Source of the DNA: Mixophyes australis
Taxonomy: Eukaryota; Chordata; Amphibia; Anura; Limnodynastidae
Reading direction: 5' to 3'
Length of the DNA stretch: 64,000 bases
Assembly: GCA_036250195.1 (NCBI GenBank)
Contig: JAVHZZ010000003.1
Coordinates: forward strand, 331,127,694 to 331,191,693
A model generated the notes under the pieces. The model saw nothing but the letters and a program-made list of their open reading frames with translations, ran no database searches and was not told the origin of the DNA. A program made the position numbers and the translations under genes. This document shows, piece after piece, positions 12,576 to 24,043 of this stretch (the stretch's first letter is position 1; each line of letters opens with the position of its first letter).

Positions 12576-13284
12576 CACTGTTTGTTCATCTGTGTTGTTA
12601 AACTGTGATTTTCATACACTTTGTAAGTAAATCCCTTGTGTTTTGTACTGAGTTGTATTGGGTGTAACTTAAGGTAATAAAAGAGACACGTAAAAATAGT
12701 ATATTTACACCCATATGTTGAAGTGGATGCATTGCAAGATACGTTCAGTTCTGCACCAACAACATCTACACCCAGTGTCAGACTGAGACATGAAGGGCCC
12801 ACCAAGGGACTGCAACGGTAGGGGCCCACCAGAGGGGGTATGGCCACCCACCATAGAGGCGTGAGCAGACACTAGAGGGAGAGTGGTCAGCCCATGAAGG
12901 ACATGGCTAGTGGCATTGTGTAGTATATAAAGAAATGCAGCATATATAAAGTGTGCATAGTCTAGGCCTCACCCCTTAGATCAAGACAGAGTCTTCCCAC
13001 AATAGAATCAGAAAAGTTGGCAGATTGTCCTGCTCTTGCCTACCTGTTCTTGCAGCGTTTACTACCTGCTGCTGCCGATGTCTTAAGTTAAGTTACTGTC
13101 TGGATCCTGGATTATTGGGGTCCTGTTTGGGAAAAAGGGATAGGTACATGAAATATGAAAAGCCTGGCAATGTGGGCTCACTCTAGCCCCCTTTCCCAAC
13201 CAGTCACAATGTTAAAGTAATAGCTCTCACGTGTAATATCTAGGCCTTACTCCCTACAAAGAGCCCTGACATTAAATTAAAAAA

Positions 13285-14006
13285 GGAAAGACATCCTGTG
13301 CTAGGCTGTATAAGAATATATAATATATATATCAAAGCAGCTGTGAAACAAGAGGCCAATTGCTAATCCCCAAAAAGACAACAAACTCAAAAACTCAAAA
13401 AAAACCAACGCTAAAATATTAATCAATTGATAATTTTTATGGCAAAAAAACAGGGCAGAAACCACCAATATAAAAAAGTGAATACAATCAACCCTGTTAT
13501 CTACATCTGATCATCTACAACAGAGAAACGAGGACCGGACAGCTACAAAACGGATAACTATGAGGGAGACCGTGAGTACTAGCCACCTATCCATATACTT
13601 TCAGGGACAATCAATAGGCTCGCAAATCCGGATCAATCTTATCATTTCGTCTCTCACAGCTACCGTCATATGTGCGATCTCAGTATTGATAACACTTATA
13701 AGGAGAAATTTTATGTAAGATGTTGATTTTGGACATCTAATTATGTGATTTATAGTTCTATACCAATCTGCACAAACAGGTCTGAATTTTCTGAAAGGGT
13801 GATCCCACTTATATTATTTTCTACATACAGAAGGTTTTTGTCTATTGAGCTCATACCATTGTTTTTATTATTTATTATGTATTTTATATATTAAATTGTA
13901 TTCACTTTTATGTATTGGTGGTTTCTGCCCTGCTTTTTTGGCATACAAATTATCAATTGATTAATATTTTAGCTCTGTTTTTTTTTTAGTTTTTGAGTTT
14001 GCTGAC
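13285..14006. mobile_element. Foldback (long inverted repeat) element
   Basis: Arms of roughly 105 bp at about 13380-13492 and 13893-14000 are inverted copies: both contain TTAATCAATTGATAATTT and GGGCAGAAACCACCAATA. The whole unit is bracketed by a 15-bp direct repeat, CTGACATTAAATTAA, at about 13267-13284 and 14004-14022. Related 'ACATTAAAT' motifs recur to the right (14.1-14.23 kb), so the flanking match could instead be part of a degenerate local repeat. Non-coding. Confidence 0.65.
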
Positions 14007-15000
14007 ATTAAATTAATAGCATTCACACTTACTAAATAAACATATTCCCCAAGACATAAATTTAATAGTATTTACATTTCACACTTCCCCAAGCAGACCA
14101 GACATTAAATAATTAGTATTTGCGTGTAATAAATAAACCTAAATAATTAGTATTCACACTGAATAAAAAGCCACCATTCTCCCCAGAGTCATACATTAAA
14201 TTATTAGACCTCAAACAATCCCAGCATTAAATTATCCCATAGGCACCAATATCATCCCACCAATAGATTGATATGTCCTGCACACTATTATATCAAAGTG
14301 AAATTCAACGTTGATAGAATGATAGATAAATTTAATAGAATTTATCTGTGCCCACCACTGATGATTGAATTCTAAGTACACATGCACTTTTGCAAGCAGG
14401 GCTGCCAAGAGGACTTTTGGGCCCTGGTACAGCAATATCTTGGGGTCCCCTCCATATTTGACCATAACAGAGACTTGTGTGCTCCCCGTCAAAGAGCGTG
14501 TAGCTGTACCTTCTTAGTTGTGTGCCTAGAGTGTGAAAAGCACTAGGTTATCCCCTAAAATCTTACATTGCTGCGTACACCATTGGCAGAAGTGACCAGT
14601 GCCTGCTCACAGAAGCATGACATATCTCCTGGCAGGCAGAACAGAAGTCCTGAGTTTCAGGATAACAGGAAAGTGCCCTAAAAGCACTACATACCTAGTG
14701 AAAGGTATGTAGATGTTATAATGAAGCAGACAAATATGAAAAAATTATGTTTCAAAGAAAGACAAAAAAGACACATGCAAAATGTATATACAAGCAGAAG
14801 GGCACACTGTCTCAGAATAGTTACAATTAACCTGTCCATACGCATACTATTATTACCCTTAATGAGAACATCCAGTGCCACTCCTGACCTTAGCTCCATG
14901 GGAATTACCTTTGCTGCAGATCAGGGGCCAGCTAAAATCTATTTTATCATACTAATAACATAATGTTAATAGTAATGCAATCAACATATAAATATTCACA

Positions 15001-16165
15001 TTATGCCACACAGTAGTGCCCCCAATTCACATTATGCCATACAGTAGAGCCCCCAATTCACATTATACCACACATTAATGCCTCCTATTCACATATACCA
15101 TATAGTAATGCCTCTAATTCACATTATGCCACACAGTACTGCCCACAATTCACATTATGCCACATAATAGTGCCCCCAATTTGCATTATGAGACACAATA
15201 TTGCCCCCAATTCACATTATGCCACAGATTTAGGTCCCCAATTCACATTATGCCACAGATATAGGTCCCCAATTCACATTATGCCACACGGTAATGCCTC
15301 CAATTCACATTATGCCACACTGTAGTGCCCCCAGTTCACATTATGCCACGCAGTAGTACCCCAAATTCACATATGCCACATAGTAGTGCTCCAATTCACA
15401 TTATGCCATGCAGTAGTACCCCCAATTCACATATGCCAAGTAATAGTGCCCCAAATCGCATTATGCCATGCAATATTCCCCCAATTCACATTATGCCACA
15501 GATTTAGGTCCCCATTTCACATTATGCCACACAGTAGTGCCTCCAATTCACATTATGCCACACAGTAGTGCCTCCAATTCACATTATGCCACACTGTGGT
15601 GCCCCCAATTCACAATATACCACACTGTAGTTCCCCAATTCACATTATGCGTGCCCCAATTCACATTATGCCACAAAATAGTGCCCCCAATTCACATTAT
15701 GCCACAGATTTATGTCCCCATTTCACATTATGCCACACAGTAATGCCTCCAATTCCCATTATGTCATGAAGTAGTACTCCAATTCACATATGCCAAGTAA
15801 TAGTGCCCCAATTCGCATTATGCCATGCAATATTGTCCCCATTTCACATTATGCCACAAAGTAATGCCTCCAAATCACATTATGCAACACAGTAGTGCCC
15901 CCAATTCACATTATGCCACGCAAAATATTGCCCCCTATTCACATTATGCCACAGATTTATGTTCCCATTTCACATTATGCCACACAGTAATGCCTCCAAT
16001 TCACAATATGCAATACAGTAGTGCCCCCAATTCACATTATGCCACACAGTAGTGCCCCCAATTCACATGGAGCCATACTGTAGTGCCCCCAATTCACATT
16101 ATGCCACACAGTAGTGCCCCCAATTCACATTATGCCTGCAATAGTGCCCCAATTCACACATGCCA
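15001..16165. repeat. 31-bp minisatellite array
   Basis: Roughly 35-38 imperfect copies of a unit containing 'CCCCCAATTCACATTATGCC' followed by ACACAGTAGTG. Copies vary (CAGATTTAGGTCCCC variants, short deletions). The small plus-strand ORFs rich in H-I-M-P in this span are artefacts of the repeat. It lies inside the hAT element at 12773-16603. Confidence 0.95.
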
Positions 16166-16172
16166 ATGCTCT

Positions 16173-16174
16173 CA

Positions 16175-16219
<45 letters not shown>

Positions 16220-16221
16220 CA
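16173..16221. repeat. (CA)n(TA)n microsatellite
   Basis: A CA run of about 30 bp is followed by a TA run and abuts the right end of the 31-bp minisatellite. Confidence 0.95.
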
Positions 16222-16603
16222 TAGTGATAGCACACAAAATATAAACAAATGGTTAAAATCTACTTAGCCCTAGGTTGATTGCTGCAGCCCCTCTGCTCCT
16301 TCTTCCTACAGTGGTGGCGGGAACATCAGTGTGATGTCAGGTCACACAATCATCTGACAAAGGGAGGGGGCGGGTCACATGATCGCAGTGCTGCAATCGC
16401 TTTTGACAGGTGCTTGCCTGTCACTGACAGCCAAGAACAGCAGCAGCGTGGATGCCGGGGAGGACAGCGGGACTCCAGTTGAGGACAGCAGGCCCCCAGG
16501 TGAGCCGGATGGGCTCCGCTTATATATAAAAGGAGGTGTGGCCATAAGGCAGTGGGGCTTATCGGGCATTTACCTGGTATCCCGGTGGGCCATTCCGACG
16601 CTG

Positions 16604-17990
16604 TATACACCAGATTTATGTATGATTTATGTAAGGCATAAAACAGTTATAGAGTATACCACATTTCTAAATTAACACAGTACCTTTACCGCATATTCTG
16701 CTTGAATAAATTTATGGCATGGGTCATAAAAGCTTAAAATGTTTTGGACCCTCTCTTTAAGATTGCATTAATATCCTCAATAATATCCAAAACAGACCCC
16801 TCACATTCTTTATGGTTCTGTGTTATCTCAGGACATATTAACTATGTGATGGAAGGCTGAGCAGCTGGTTTGGATGAAGGGAAATAAGGACACAGGAAAA
16901 TGTCATATTTTCTCAAATATCATACTTACATGTCTGTATGTTATTGAAGGTAAACTTATAACCTGTTTTGTTGAGGTAATACCATCTTTGTCAGACATTC
17001 TGGTGAGATGTTTGGCCAGTGTAAAGAAACCCTGAAACTCATTTACTTGAACACAGACTTTCTGGTTCTGACAGCACAGTGGTAGGGGGGCTGTGGGCAC
17101 CTGAAGCATGTTTAAAATGTCATGTAAATTTAACAGATTTATTTACTTTTGGAGTCAGTTTCTTATTGAGATGTGTTCCATTGAATTCATGCTCTCTCAG
17201 CAAGCAGAGATCTTATTATTCGTGAATGTACCATTTTTCACTGTTAAATCTTCTACTCCTGTGACACAGGGCAATAAAGCAGTGAAAAAGATACTAAAAA
17301 ACATTGGAAAATGCTGGAAGGAGATACCATACTAATATCAGTTCTCAATAAATATTTTAACCTAATATATCATATTAATAGTAATATAATAATAATAATA
17401 ATAATAATAATGAGAGCAACATATTTTAAAAACACTGTGGCACCTAATTTGGATTTTTACATCCTTGCCCTCCTTTCTCCTTGTGCTTTTTTCCTTGATT
17501 GATATAAATCTGTGTTTGCAAACAATTTCTAGTTCAACATATATTCTTCATACTATCAAACTAAAAATTGGGACACTTGCTATTATGCTCACATGTCTGA
17601 ATGTTTTTATTCTAAATGATTGCAGTCTTCACTAGTGTCAATAGTGTCAATTGAGAATGTCCACAATAACATTTATGTGAATTTTTACTAGGCCACTTCG
17701 ACAACTGAATGCGAAATTTATAGCTTTTATCTTTATTTATCTATTGTAGCATGTTAAAGAATTCTACAGTTTATCATAGTTTGCAATATTATTATTATTT
17801 ATGTAAAATTATTATTTTAGATATTCTTGATCCATAATTACCAATGCAAACAGCTAGCTATTTGGATCATGGTTAAACAGATGTTTTTTATTTAAAAGTA
17901 TAAATTTATATTATACAATTATAATTGCAACTTAATTGTCTTAAACCCGGTGGGTGACTATATATAAAAGGTGCTAAGACTGTTATATCA
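16604..17990. other. AT-rich DNA with a short (AAT)n run
   Basis: No gene or element was recognised. An AAT trinucleotide run sits at about 17383-17412. Short ORFs at 16903-17109 and 17108-17335 have no conserved motif. Confidence 0.55.
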
Positions 17991-17994
17991 TTCT

Positions 17995-18025
17995 CTGATA
18001 AAGCCATCTAGGTAAAACTAGTTGG
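17995..18025 (+). ncRNA. Hammerhead-like core, degenerate
   Basis: CTGATAA-AGCC-ATCTA-GGT-AAAACTAGTTG has the layout of a hammerhead core (CTGANGA, stem II, GAAA, ACGCGT). The first box is CTGATAA instead of CTGATGA and the second AAAA instead of GAAA; stem II retains GCC/GGT pairing. It sits immediately before the 65-bp satellite. It is probably a decayed remnant, not active. Confidence 0.3.
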
Positions 18026-18027
18026 AA

Positions 18028-18417
18028 GTGCCCCAGTGTTTGTTTACAACCAGCAAGTGACATCACAAGTAGCGTTACATGGTCACATGGCAGTGCCCCA
18101 GTCTTTGTTTACAGCCAGCAAGTGACATCACAAGCAGCGTTACATGGCCACATGGCAGTGCCCCAGTGTTTGTTTACAACCAGCAAGTGACATCACAAGT
18201 AGCGTTACATGGTCACATGGCAGTGCCCCAGTCTTTGTTTACAACCAGCAAATGACATCACAAGCAGCGTTACATGGTCACATGGCAGTGCCCCAGTCTT
18301 TGTTTACAACCAGCAAATGACATCACAAGCAGCGTTACATGGTCACATGGCAGTGCCCCAGTCTTTGTTTACAACCAGCAAATGACATCACAAGCAGCGT
18401 TACATGGTCATGTGCTA
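18028..18417 (+). repeat. 65-bp satellite, six units left of an inserted hAT
   Basis: Units begin GTGCCCCAGT at 18028, 18093, 18158, 18223, 18288 and 18353 (period exactly 65 bp) and contain 'TTTGTTTACAACCAGCAA'. Unit variants differ at few sites, indicating recent amplification. A seventh unit follows the hAT insertion at 19825. Confidence 0.95.
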
Positions 18418-18589
18418 GTGCAGTGGTTCCCAAACTTTTGCAGTTCGCGGCACCGTTAGAGTCTCCATAATTTTTTTAAGGCACCCCTCCAAAATAATTA
18501 CCGAGCAGTCCTGTTTTAGAAGTAGTTGGGTCAAAAAATTGTAATAAGTATTTAGGTCAGGACAGAAATGCTTATTTAGTTGTATGCAA

Positions 18590-19590
18590 AAATGCCCCCT
18601 CTGCATCCAGACACTCTGCCCCCACTGCATCCAGACACTCTGCCCTCTCTCATGCTGTCCCCCTCCTCTGCCCTCTGTCACGCTGTCCCCCCTCCTCTGC
18701 CCTCTGTCACGCTGTCCCCCCTCCTCTGCCCTCTGTCACGCTGTCCCAGCTCATCTGCCACGCTGTCCCCCTCCTCTGCCCTCTGTCACGCTGTCCCCCT
18801 CCTCTGCCCTCTGTCACGCTGGTCCAGCTCCTCTGCCCTCTGTCACGCTGGTCCAGATCCTCTGCCCTCTGTCAAGCTGTCCCAGCTCATCTGCCCTCTG
18901 TCCCCCTCCTCTGCCCTCTGTCACGCTGTCCCAGCTCCTCTGCCCTCTGTCCCCCTCCTCTGCCCTCTGTCACGCTGTCCCAGCTCCTCTGCCCCCTTCC
19001 TCTGCCCTCTGTCATGCTGTCCCAGCTCCTCTTCCATGCTGTCCTCCTCCTCTGCCCTCTGTCACGCTGTCCCAGCTCCTCTGCCCTCTGTCACGCTGTC
19101 CCAGCTCCTCTGCCCTCTGTCATGCTGTCCCAGCTCCTCTGCCACGCTGTCCCCCTCCTGTCACGCTGTCACTCTCCTCTGTCCCCCTCCTGTCATGCTG
19201 TCCCTCTCCTCTGTCCCTCTCCTGTCACGCTGTCCCAGCTCCTCTGCCCTCTGTCACACTGTCCCAGCTCCTCTGCCACGCTGTCCCCCTCCTGTCACGC
19301 TGTCACTCTCCTCTGTCCCCCTCCTGTCATGCTGTCACTCTTCTCTGTCCCCCTCCTGTCATGCTGTCACTCTCCTCTGTCCCCCTCCTGTCACGCTGTC
19401 ACTCTCCTCTGTCCCCCTCCTGTCACGCTGTCCCTCTCCTCTGTCCCCCTCCTGTCACGCTGTCCCAGCTCCTCTGCCCTCTGTCACGCTGTCCCAGCTC
19501 CTCTGCCACGCTGTCCCCCTCCTGTCACACTGTCACTCTCCTCTGTCCCCCTCCTGTCATGCTGTCACTCTCCTCTGCCCTCTCTGCCGC
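18590..19590 (+). repeat. Pyrimidine-rich minisatellite (about 27-29 bp units)
   Basis: Units such as CAGCTCCTCTGCCCTCTGTC + ACGCTGTCC (29 bp) alternate with CCCCCTCCTGTCACGCTGTC variants. Strand asymmetry is extreme (few purines), so all three plus frames stay open over long stretches, producing Pro/Ser/Leu/Cys-rich translations with no biological meaning. Confidence 0.92.
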
Positions 19591-19599
19591 GCGCCAGCC

Positions 19600-19766
19600 A
19601 TAAAACAAACAAACAGAAACACTTACCAATCTGCCGGGCGCCGGGACCCAGCATCCTCCTCTCTCACACAGCTGTCATATCAATGACAGGCTGCGTGAGA
19701 GAGGAGGATGCTGGGTCCCGGCGCCCAGCGGATTGGTAAGTGTTTCTGTTTGTTTGTTTTTTTTAT
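19600..19766. repeat. Long palindrome inside the hAT element
   Basis: The arm containing AACAGAAACACTTACCAATC and GGGCGCCGGGACCCAGCATC pairs with its inverse after a loop around 19678-19685. The stem is about 75-80 bp with few mismatches and could form a strong cruciform or hairpin. Confidence 0.9.
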
Positions 19767-19824
19767 GGCTGGCCCGCGGCACCCCTGAGACAGCGCGGCG
19801 AACAGTTTGGGAACCGCCGTGCTA

Positions 19825-19889
19825 GTGCCTCAGTCTTTGTTTACAACTGGCAAGTGACATCACAAGTATTGTTACATGGACACATGGCA
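19825..19889 (+). repeat. 65-bp satellite, seventh unit right of the hAT
   Basis: GTGCCTCAGTCTTTGTTTAC through ACATGGACACATGGCAG continues the 65-bp satellite exactly where the hAT target duplication ends. Confidence 0.9.
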
Positions 19890-20044
19890 GAAGGCTAAAC
19901 ATATTTTCTGCAGCTGTATAGGTTTTTGCATGGCCTTATTTACATCGCAACCTTGAATATAATCTTTTTATGTGCACATTATTGCATATATGTTACATTA
20001 TATGCCCCTTTTGCTCATCTCTTAAGACACTGGAATTTTTCCAC

Positions 20045-20205
20045 TATTGGTCATCATCATCATCATTATTTATTTATATAGCACCAGCAAATTCCGTAGT
20101 GCTTTACAATTGGGAACAAACATTAATAAAACAATACTGGGTAATACATACAGACAGAGAGGTAAGAGGGCCCTGCTCGCGAGCTTACAATCTATGGCTC
20201 ATTAG
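20045..20205 (-). mobile_element. LINE/SINE 3' tail fragment
   Basis: On the minus strand: 'GATTGTAAGCTCGCGAGCAG' then GGGCCCTCTTACC, 'GCACTACGGAATTTGCTGG' and GCTATATAAATAAATAATGA followed by (TGA)n. The same tail (AGCGCTGCGGAATTAGTGG, CGCTATATAAATAAATGATA) ends the SINE at 41.5 kb. This 3' end is typical of L2/CR1-type LINEs and the SINEs that borrow it. Confidence 0.7.
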
Positions 20206-22725
20206 CTTATATGGTTATGCATTTAACCAACATAATTTTGTAATTGTATAACTTTACAACTAGACACCTCACCTTAATGCTTGGTGCACAATATATTTTT
20301 TATTGTGCACCCTATTTACAAATTTGTATTTATTTTTGCTACTGCGTTTTCTAACTTCCATTCCAGTCCCATTTAACTATTGTTTTTCTTGTATCTGTCT
20401 GTTCTACTTAATATACATGTGTAATATATATAAGCATATACTCTTCAGTACTTGGAAGGGGCAAATTCTTCACCTTTTGCTTTGCTTACAACGCCTCTGG
20501 CATACAGTAAACAGCTTAAAGGATAAACAACTATTTTCTGGAATAAATGGTTAGCATGAGGAACAGTATAAGTAGAGTGTATAATCTTGAATCAATAATT
20601 TAAGAGTGACATTCAGTCTTATAGCAATATGATGCAAAACTATCATTTGTTTCATCTTTTGCTAAAGAAGTCACATTAACTACGTGGAATATTAATAGGA
20701 AATGCATAAAATAGTGAAAACATTTGCTAAATGAAGCATGGAACTTCAGATTTGAAAATACCCTTAGTCAGTTTGATTCTACAGAATATGTGAAATTTGA
20801 TATGGACTTTCATGCCTCCATCAGAGTAAATTGCACTTGCATTTTAATTATATATTTTTTATAAATAAGCTTGTGAACAAAATTGTTTGAGATATGATCA
20901 GCATGTGCTCTGACGCAAGATACTATTTGACAATTTTGAAAGAACCATTGGTGGGACTATCGATAAAATCGTGGAAACAATTTCATTTTAGTGAATAACT
21001 TTGACTCAGTTAAGTTTCTTACATCTTTAGTGTCTAATGTTTGGAGTGCTATAAATCCTTAACAGCAGTTGTAAGTTTTTAGCACCTTGAAGGTTTTGTT
21101 TTGTGTCTATTATATTTTTTCCTAGACCTTGTTTCTGAGCTTTTTTGAAATGAAATAAAGTGACAAGTAGCTAAACAAAATATGACGGGAGCAGAGGTGA
21201 GGAGGGTTACTCAACAGTGTGCAATTTGTAAAGAAAACAGTTGATATTGACATATTGCAATATATAATAATAATAATAATTGTAATTTGTGCCACTTTAC
21301 AGATAATAGATAATATTATCTCATGCCATGGTTTACTAGTCAAACAAGCCGCAATACATAGCACACCTGCTGGGTGGCCTATGAACCACTGTCGTTTTCT
21401 ACACTAGCTTGCTATCAATTTTGGGTCCATGACAGTCACTTTATATGTATTAACAAAGATATCCGCACTAGTAAAATCTACTAATTTCTGATTAATGGTG
21501 TATAGCACTCATCTTATATTGTTGTGAGGGGTGCTCTCCCAGAATAATATCCATAGCAAAAGAGAAAAAGAGAGTTCTAATACTGGTGGCACTCTTTTAT
21601 ATACCAGTACATAGGCTCACTCTCAATCTTGTCAATGTCTCATTGACATAGGTACATTGACAAGTATTTTTAAAAGTAATAACTTTTTACCGGTTTCTTA
21701 ACTAATTCACCAATTTTATGCTATATTTTGCAACATTAACAAAGTATTACCATACATGGCAAGTTGTTACTTGTCTCTTAAAGGAGCTGGTTGGGCTAGG
21801 AGGCAGGGGGCAACTTCCCCCAGATCGGGCCAATAGTGGGCTTGATACTTGATCTGGGAACTGGACTACCTGAATTTTTTTTACCTTTTAAATGTTCCTA
21901 ATAGGCCTGGTCTCTTACCTTTAAACATGTTTCCTAGCTCTTTGATATGTGTCCCCTGTACACCATATGCACCAGCCAGTCACATTATAGCTCATGCTAT
22001 GTCCACTATTATTCTTCCTGATGCATGCACTGTTGACACATATGTCAATATAGAACCCTAACACAATTATTTGTACACGAAAATGGAAAATGTATTGGTT
22101 AATTTATCTTTGCCTTTCAGGGAAGTTAAATACTTTGATGAAGGACTTGAAGTTATCCTTCAACTGAAATAATTACTCCTTCATGAGCATCCAAGTACTA
22201 AAACATTCTCAAAAAGCACATTTGGGTTCACAGCAGGCATCGCTGTTAATAGAAATTGTGGTTACCCACTAAATCATTGTTAGCGCTTATTACAACTACT
22301 AAAGCAGTTTTCCTCTATTCAGCTTCAAAATGCAAGTTTAGATTTAAGATTTTTTTAGACTGACCATATCAGTGCATTATATCATAATTCAGTTATCAGA
22401 AAAATATCTGAAAAATATTGTGTGATTGAGGAATTTGCATTTTAGAAAATAGATGGAATTAATAGAAAGTGAAATGGTGTAAGTGCAAAACATTTCAATT
22501 AGAATGCAAAAGTGGCCTGGTGCTTTAGTTCAAAATATGCGTATTGAAAATAAGAAATATATATAAGAATAAACAGTGACGCAGTAAGTGAATCAATTCT
22601 TTCACTACCTTCATCACAAAAAAGGTGATAGCGTTCTTAATAACACCTCTTTTTTTTTGGGTGATGTGAAGTATGCAAATAAACACTGTTATTCAATCAA
22701 ATGAAGACATATAAGAATAGACTGC
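20206..22725. other. AT-rich DNA, nothing recognised
   Basis: Only short ORFs without motifs are present. Minor features are an AAT-like run near 21266 and a T run at about 22651. Near 22116-22160 'TTGATGAAGGACTTG...TCCTTCAA' forms a small hairpin resembling a hammerhead stem II, but lacks the other boxes. Confidence 0.55.
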
Positions 22726-22730
22726 ACCAC

Positions 22731-22762
22731 CAGATGAAGTCAATCCAGATGAAATGCGTAGG
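22731..22762 (+). ncRNA. Hammerhead-like core, interrupted by a hAT MITE
   Basis: CAGATGA-AGTCAATCCAGAT-GAAATGCGTAGG matches the order CTGANGA, variable stem II, GAAAYGCGTAG seen at 46.45 and 47.57 kb. One core base differs (CAGATGA for CTGATGA) and stem II pairing is poor. The hAT element at 22763 inserted directly after GCGTAGG. Confidence 0.35.
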
Positions 22763-23240
22763 CTGGGCCGTCTTTCCCATTGGGCACAATGGGCAGGTGC
22801 CCGGGGGCCCTGCAGCCCAGGGGGGCCCCTCAGAGGCAGCGCAAGAAAAGAAAAAAAAACCTGAAAAAAAAAAAAGATGAAAATACTTACCTTGTGGTCA
22901 GCTGGCGATCCAGCTCCCTCCCTGGTCTCCTCCTCCATGCGGCGCTCGCAGTGCATGTCGGGAGTGACGTCATCACACCCGCCCGTCATCCATTGCGGAG
23001 CGCGACGGAGGAGGAGACCAGGGAGGGAGCCGGATCGCCCGCTGACCGCAAGGTAGGTATTTTTATCTTTTTTTTTTTCAGGTTTTTTTTTTTTTTCTTG
23101 CGCTGCCTCTGACGGGCCCCCCTGGGCTGCAGGGCCCATATATATATATAATCACTTTTTTTTTTATATATATATATATATATAGGGGCCCCGGTGCACG
23201 GCTTTGCCCGGGGGCCCAAAATGTTGTTAAGAGGGCCCTG
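22763..23240. mobile_element. Non-autonomous hAT foldback MITE
   Basis: The left end CTGGGCCGTCTTTCCCATTG and the right end (complement of CAGGGCCCTCTTAACAACAT) are related, with flanking 8-mers TGCGTAGG and TGTGTAGG (7/8 match). Large inverted arms contain GGGCCCTGCAGCCCAGGGGG, the phrase GGCAGCGCAAGAAAA and 'CCCTCCCTGGTCTCCTCCTC'. A TA microsatellite (23141-23187) has expanded within the right arm. The several ORFs across it are inverted-repeat artefacts. Confidence 0.85.
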
Positions 23241-23248
23241 TGTGTAGG

Positions 23249-24043
23249 GTTTCTAAAGATGACATAATTTCATCCTGGACTGGGTCCCTGGATCTTATCT
23301 GCAATTCCTTAGGTTCCTGTGTGGTTGGAGGTACATTTGGGCTCTATCTATTTAGTTCAAGAATTTACCATTGAGCCAGATTAACTTGTTTTATAATAAT
23401 TTGACGTACGTGCAATTTTTTTAAAAAAATAGTGTTAAACTGTGGTATATGTGGTTCTTTTTTGAGGTTCTAGACTATTGGGGTCTAATATACCTCACCA
23501 CTTCTGATACACCTGAGAGATTCATGGCTAATCCATGGTTATAGATTAAATTAATGCTAACATTAAAACAAATCTATCTCACATTTTGACATCTTATAGA
23601 CAATGATGTCAAATTGTTAGGCTTAATATGATACTTTTAATTTTTAGTTTTCCATATCACCGTTGTTTTTATGATGTGTTTTATTAAAATTGTATTACAT
23701 TTATTATTAAGGTGACTTCCATAACTTGATAGAATGTACTATGTTTGTTTTGTGCTTTTCCTAATTGCCATCAGCACAGCTTTTAGGATTGTGATTGTTG
23801 AAATGTATGAAATCAAGAGTGCTGCTAGGGTTTGGGATAGTTTAATAGTTTGATTTAAAGTTTTGGATCAGGGCTTTGGTTCATGCTAGGCCTAATTTTA
23901 ATGTTTACGGTTAGTTCAGATTAAGGCACTGAGTATATGGGGGTCATAAGAGTTATTAGGGAGATATTAAAGTTAATAATACTTAAGGTTCCTTTCTTTT
24001 ACTTTTACTTTTCTTTGCATATTCTTTTATTATTTACTGCAAC
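23249..24043. other. AT-rich DNA, nothing recognised
   Basis: No motif, inverted repeat or tandem structure was noted. Confidence 0.55.

Larger units (their letters stand above)
12773..16603. mobile_element. Large non-autonomous hAT element (3.8 kb)
   Basis: The left end reads CAGTGTCAGACTGAGAC and the right end is the complement of CAGCGTCGGAATGGCCC; both share the CAGnGTCnGAnTG hAT-type terminus and a nearby GGCCCACC. The 8 bp outside are TCTACACC (12765-12772) and TATACACC (16604-16611), a 7/8 match fitting the 8-bp duplication of hAT transposition. No transposase ORF is present. The interior holds a foldback element (about 13285-14006), a hAT-like inner end (CAGGGCTGCCAAGAG near 14398), a 31-bp minisatellite and a CA/TA microsatellite. 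Accidental pairing of two solo ends cannot be excluded at this length. Confidence 0.6.
18421..19819. mobile_element. Non-autonomous hAT element filled by a tandem array
   Basis: The left end CAGTGGTTCCCAAACTTTTG and the right end (complement of CGGCGGTTCCCAAACTG) are hAT-type inverted repeats of the widespread CAGTGGTTCCCAAAC class. A perfect 8-bp duplication, TGCTAGTG, flanks it (18413-18420 and 19820-19827). Both ends also carry GCGGCACC. The middle (about 18590-19590) is a pyrimidine-rich minisatellite, followed by a long palindrome (about 19600-19766). There is no transposase; three overlapping plus ORFs of 241-368 aa are array artefacts. Confidence 0.9.

Noticed and set aside
15325..16052. 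Series of H-I-M-P-rich small ORFs
   Set aside because: Products of the 31-bp minisatellite; no independent coding evidence.
15001..16165. CRISPR-like array
   Set aside because: Units are contiguous 31-bp imperfect repeats with no unique spacers, and the context is eukaryotic transposon DNA.
18580..19739. Three overlapping plus-strand ORFs of 368, 339 and 241 aa
   Set aside because: They lie entirely in a pyrimidine-rich minisatellite inside a hAT element. All three frames are open because the array lacks purines, and the translations are repetitive Pro/Ser/Leu/Cys strings.
22116..22165. Hammerhead core at 'TTGATGAAGGACTTG'
   Set aside because: There is a short hairpin and a later CTGAAA, but the boxes are in the wrong order and no GAAAYGCGT follows.
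22693..23219. 148-aa and 110-aa ORFs on opposite strands
   Set aside because: Mirror-image products of a hAT foldback MITE with a TA microsatellite.
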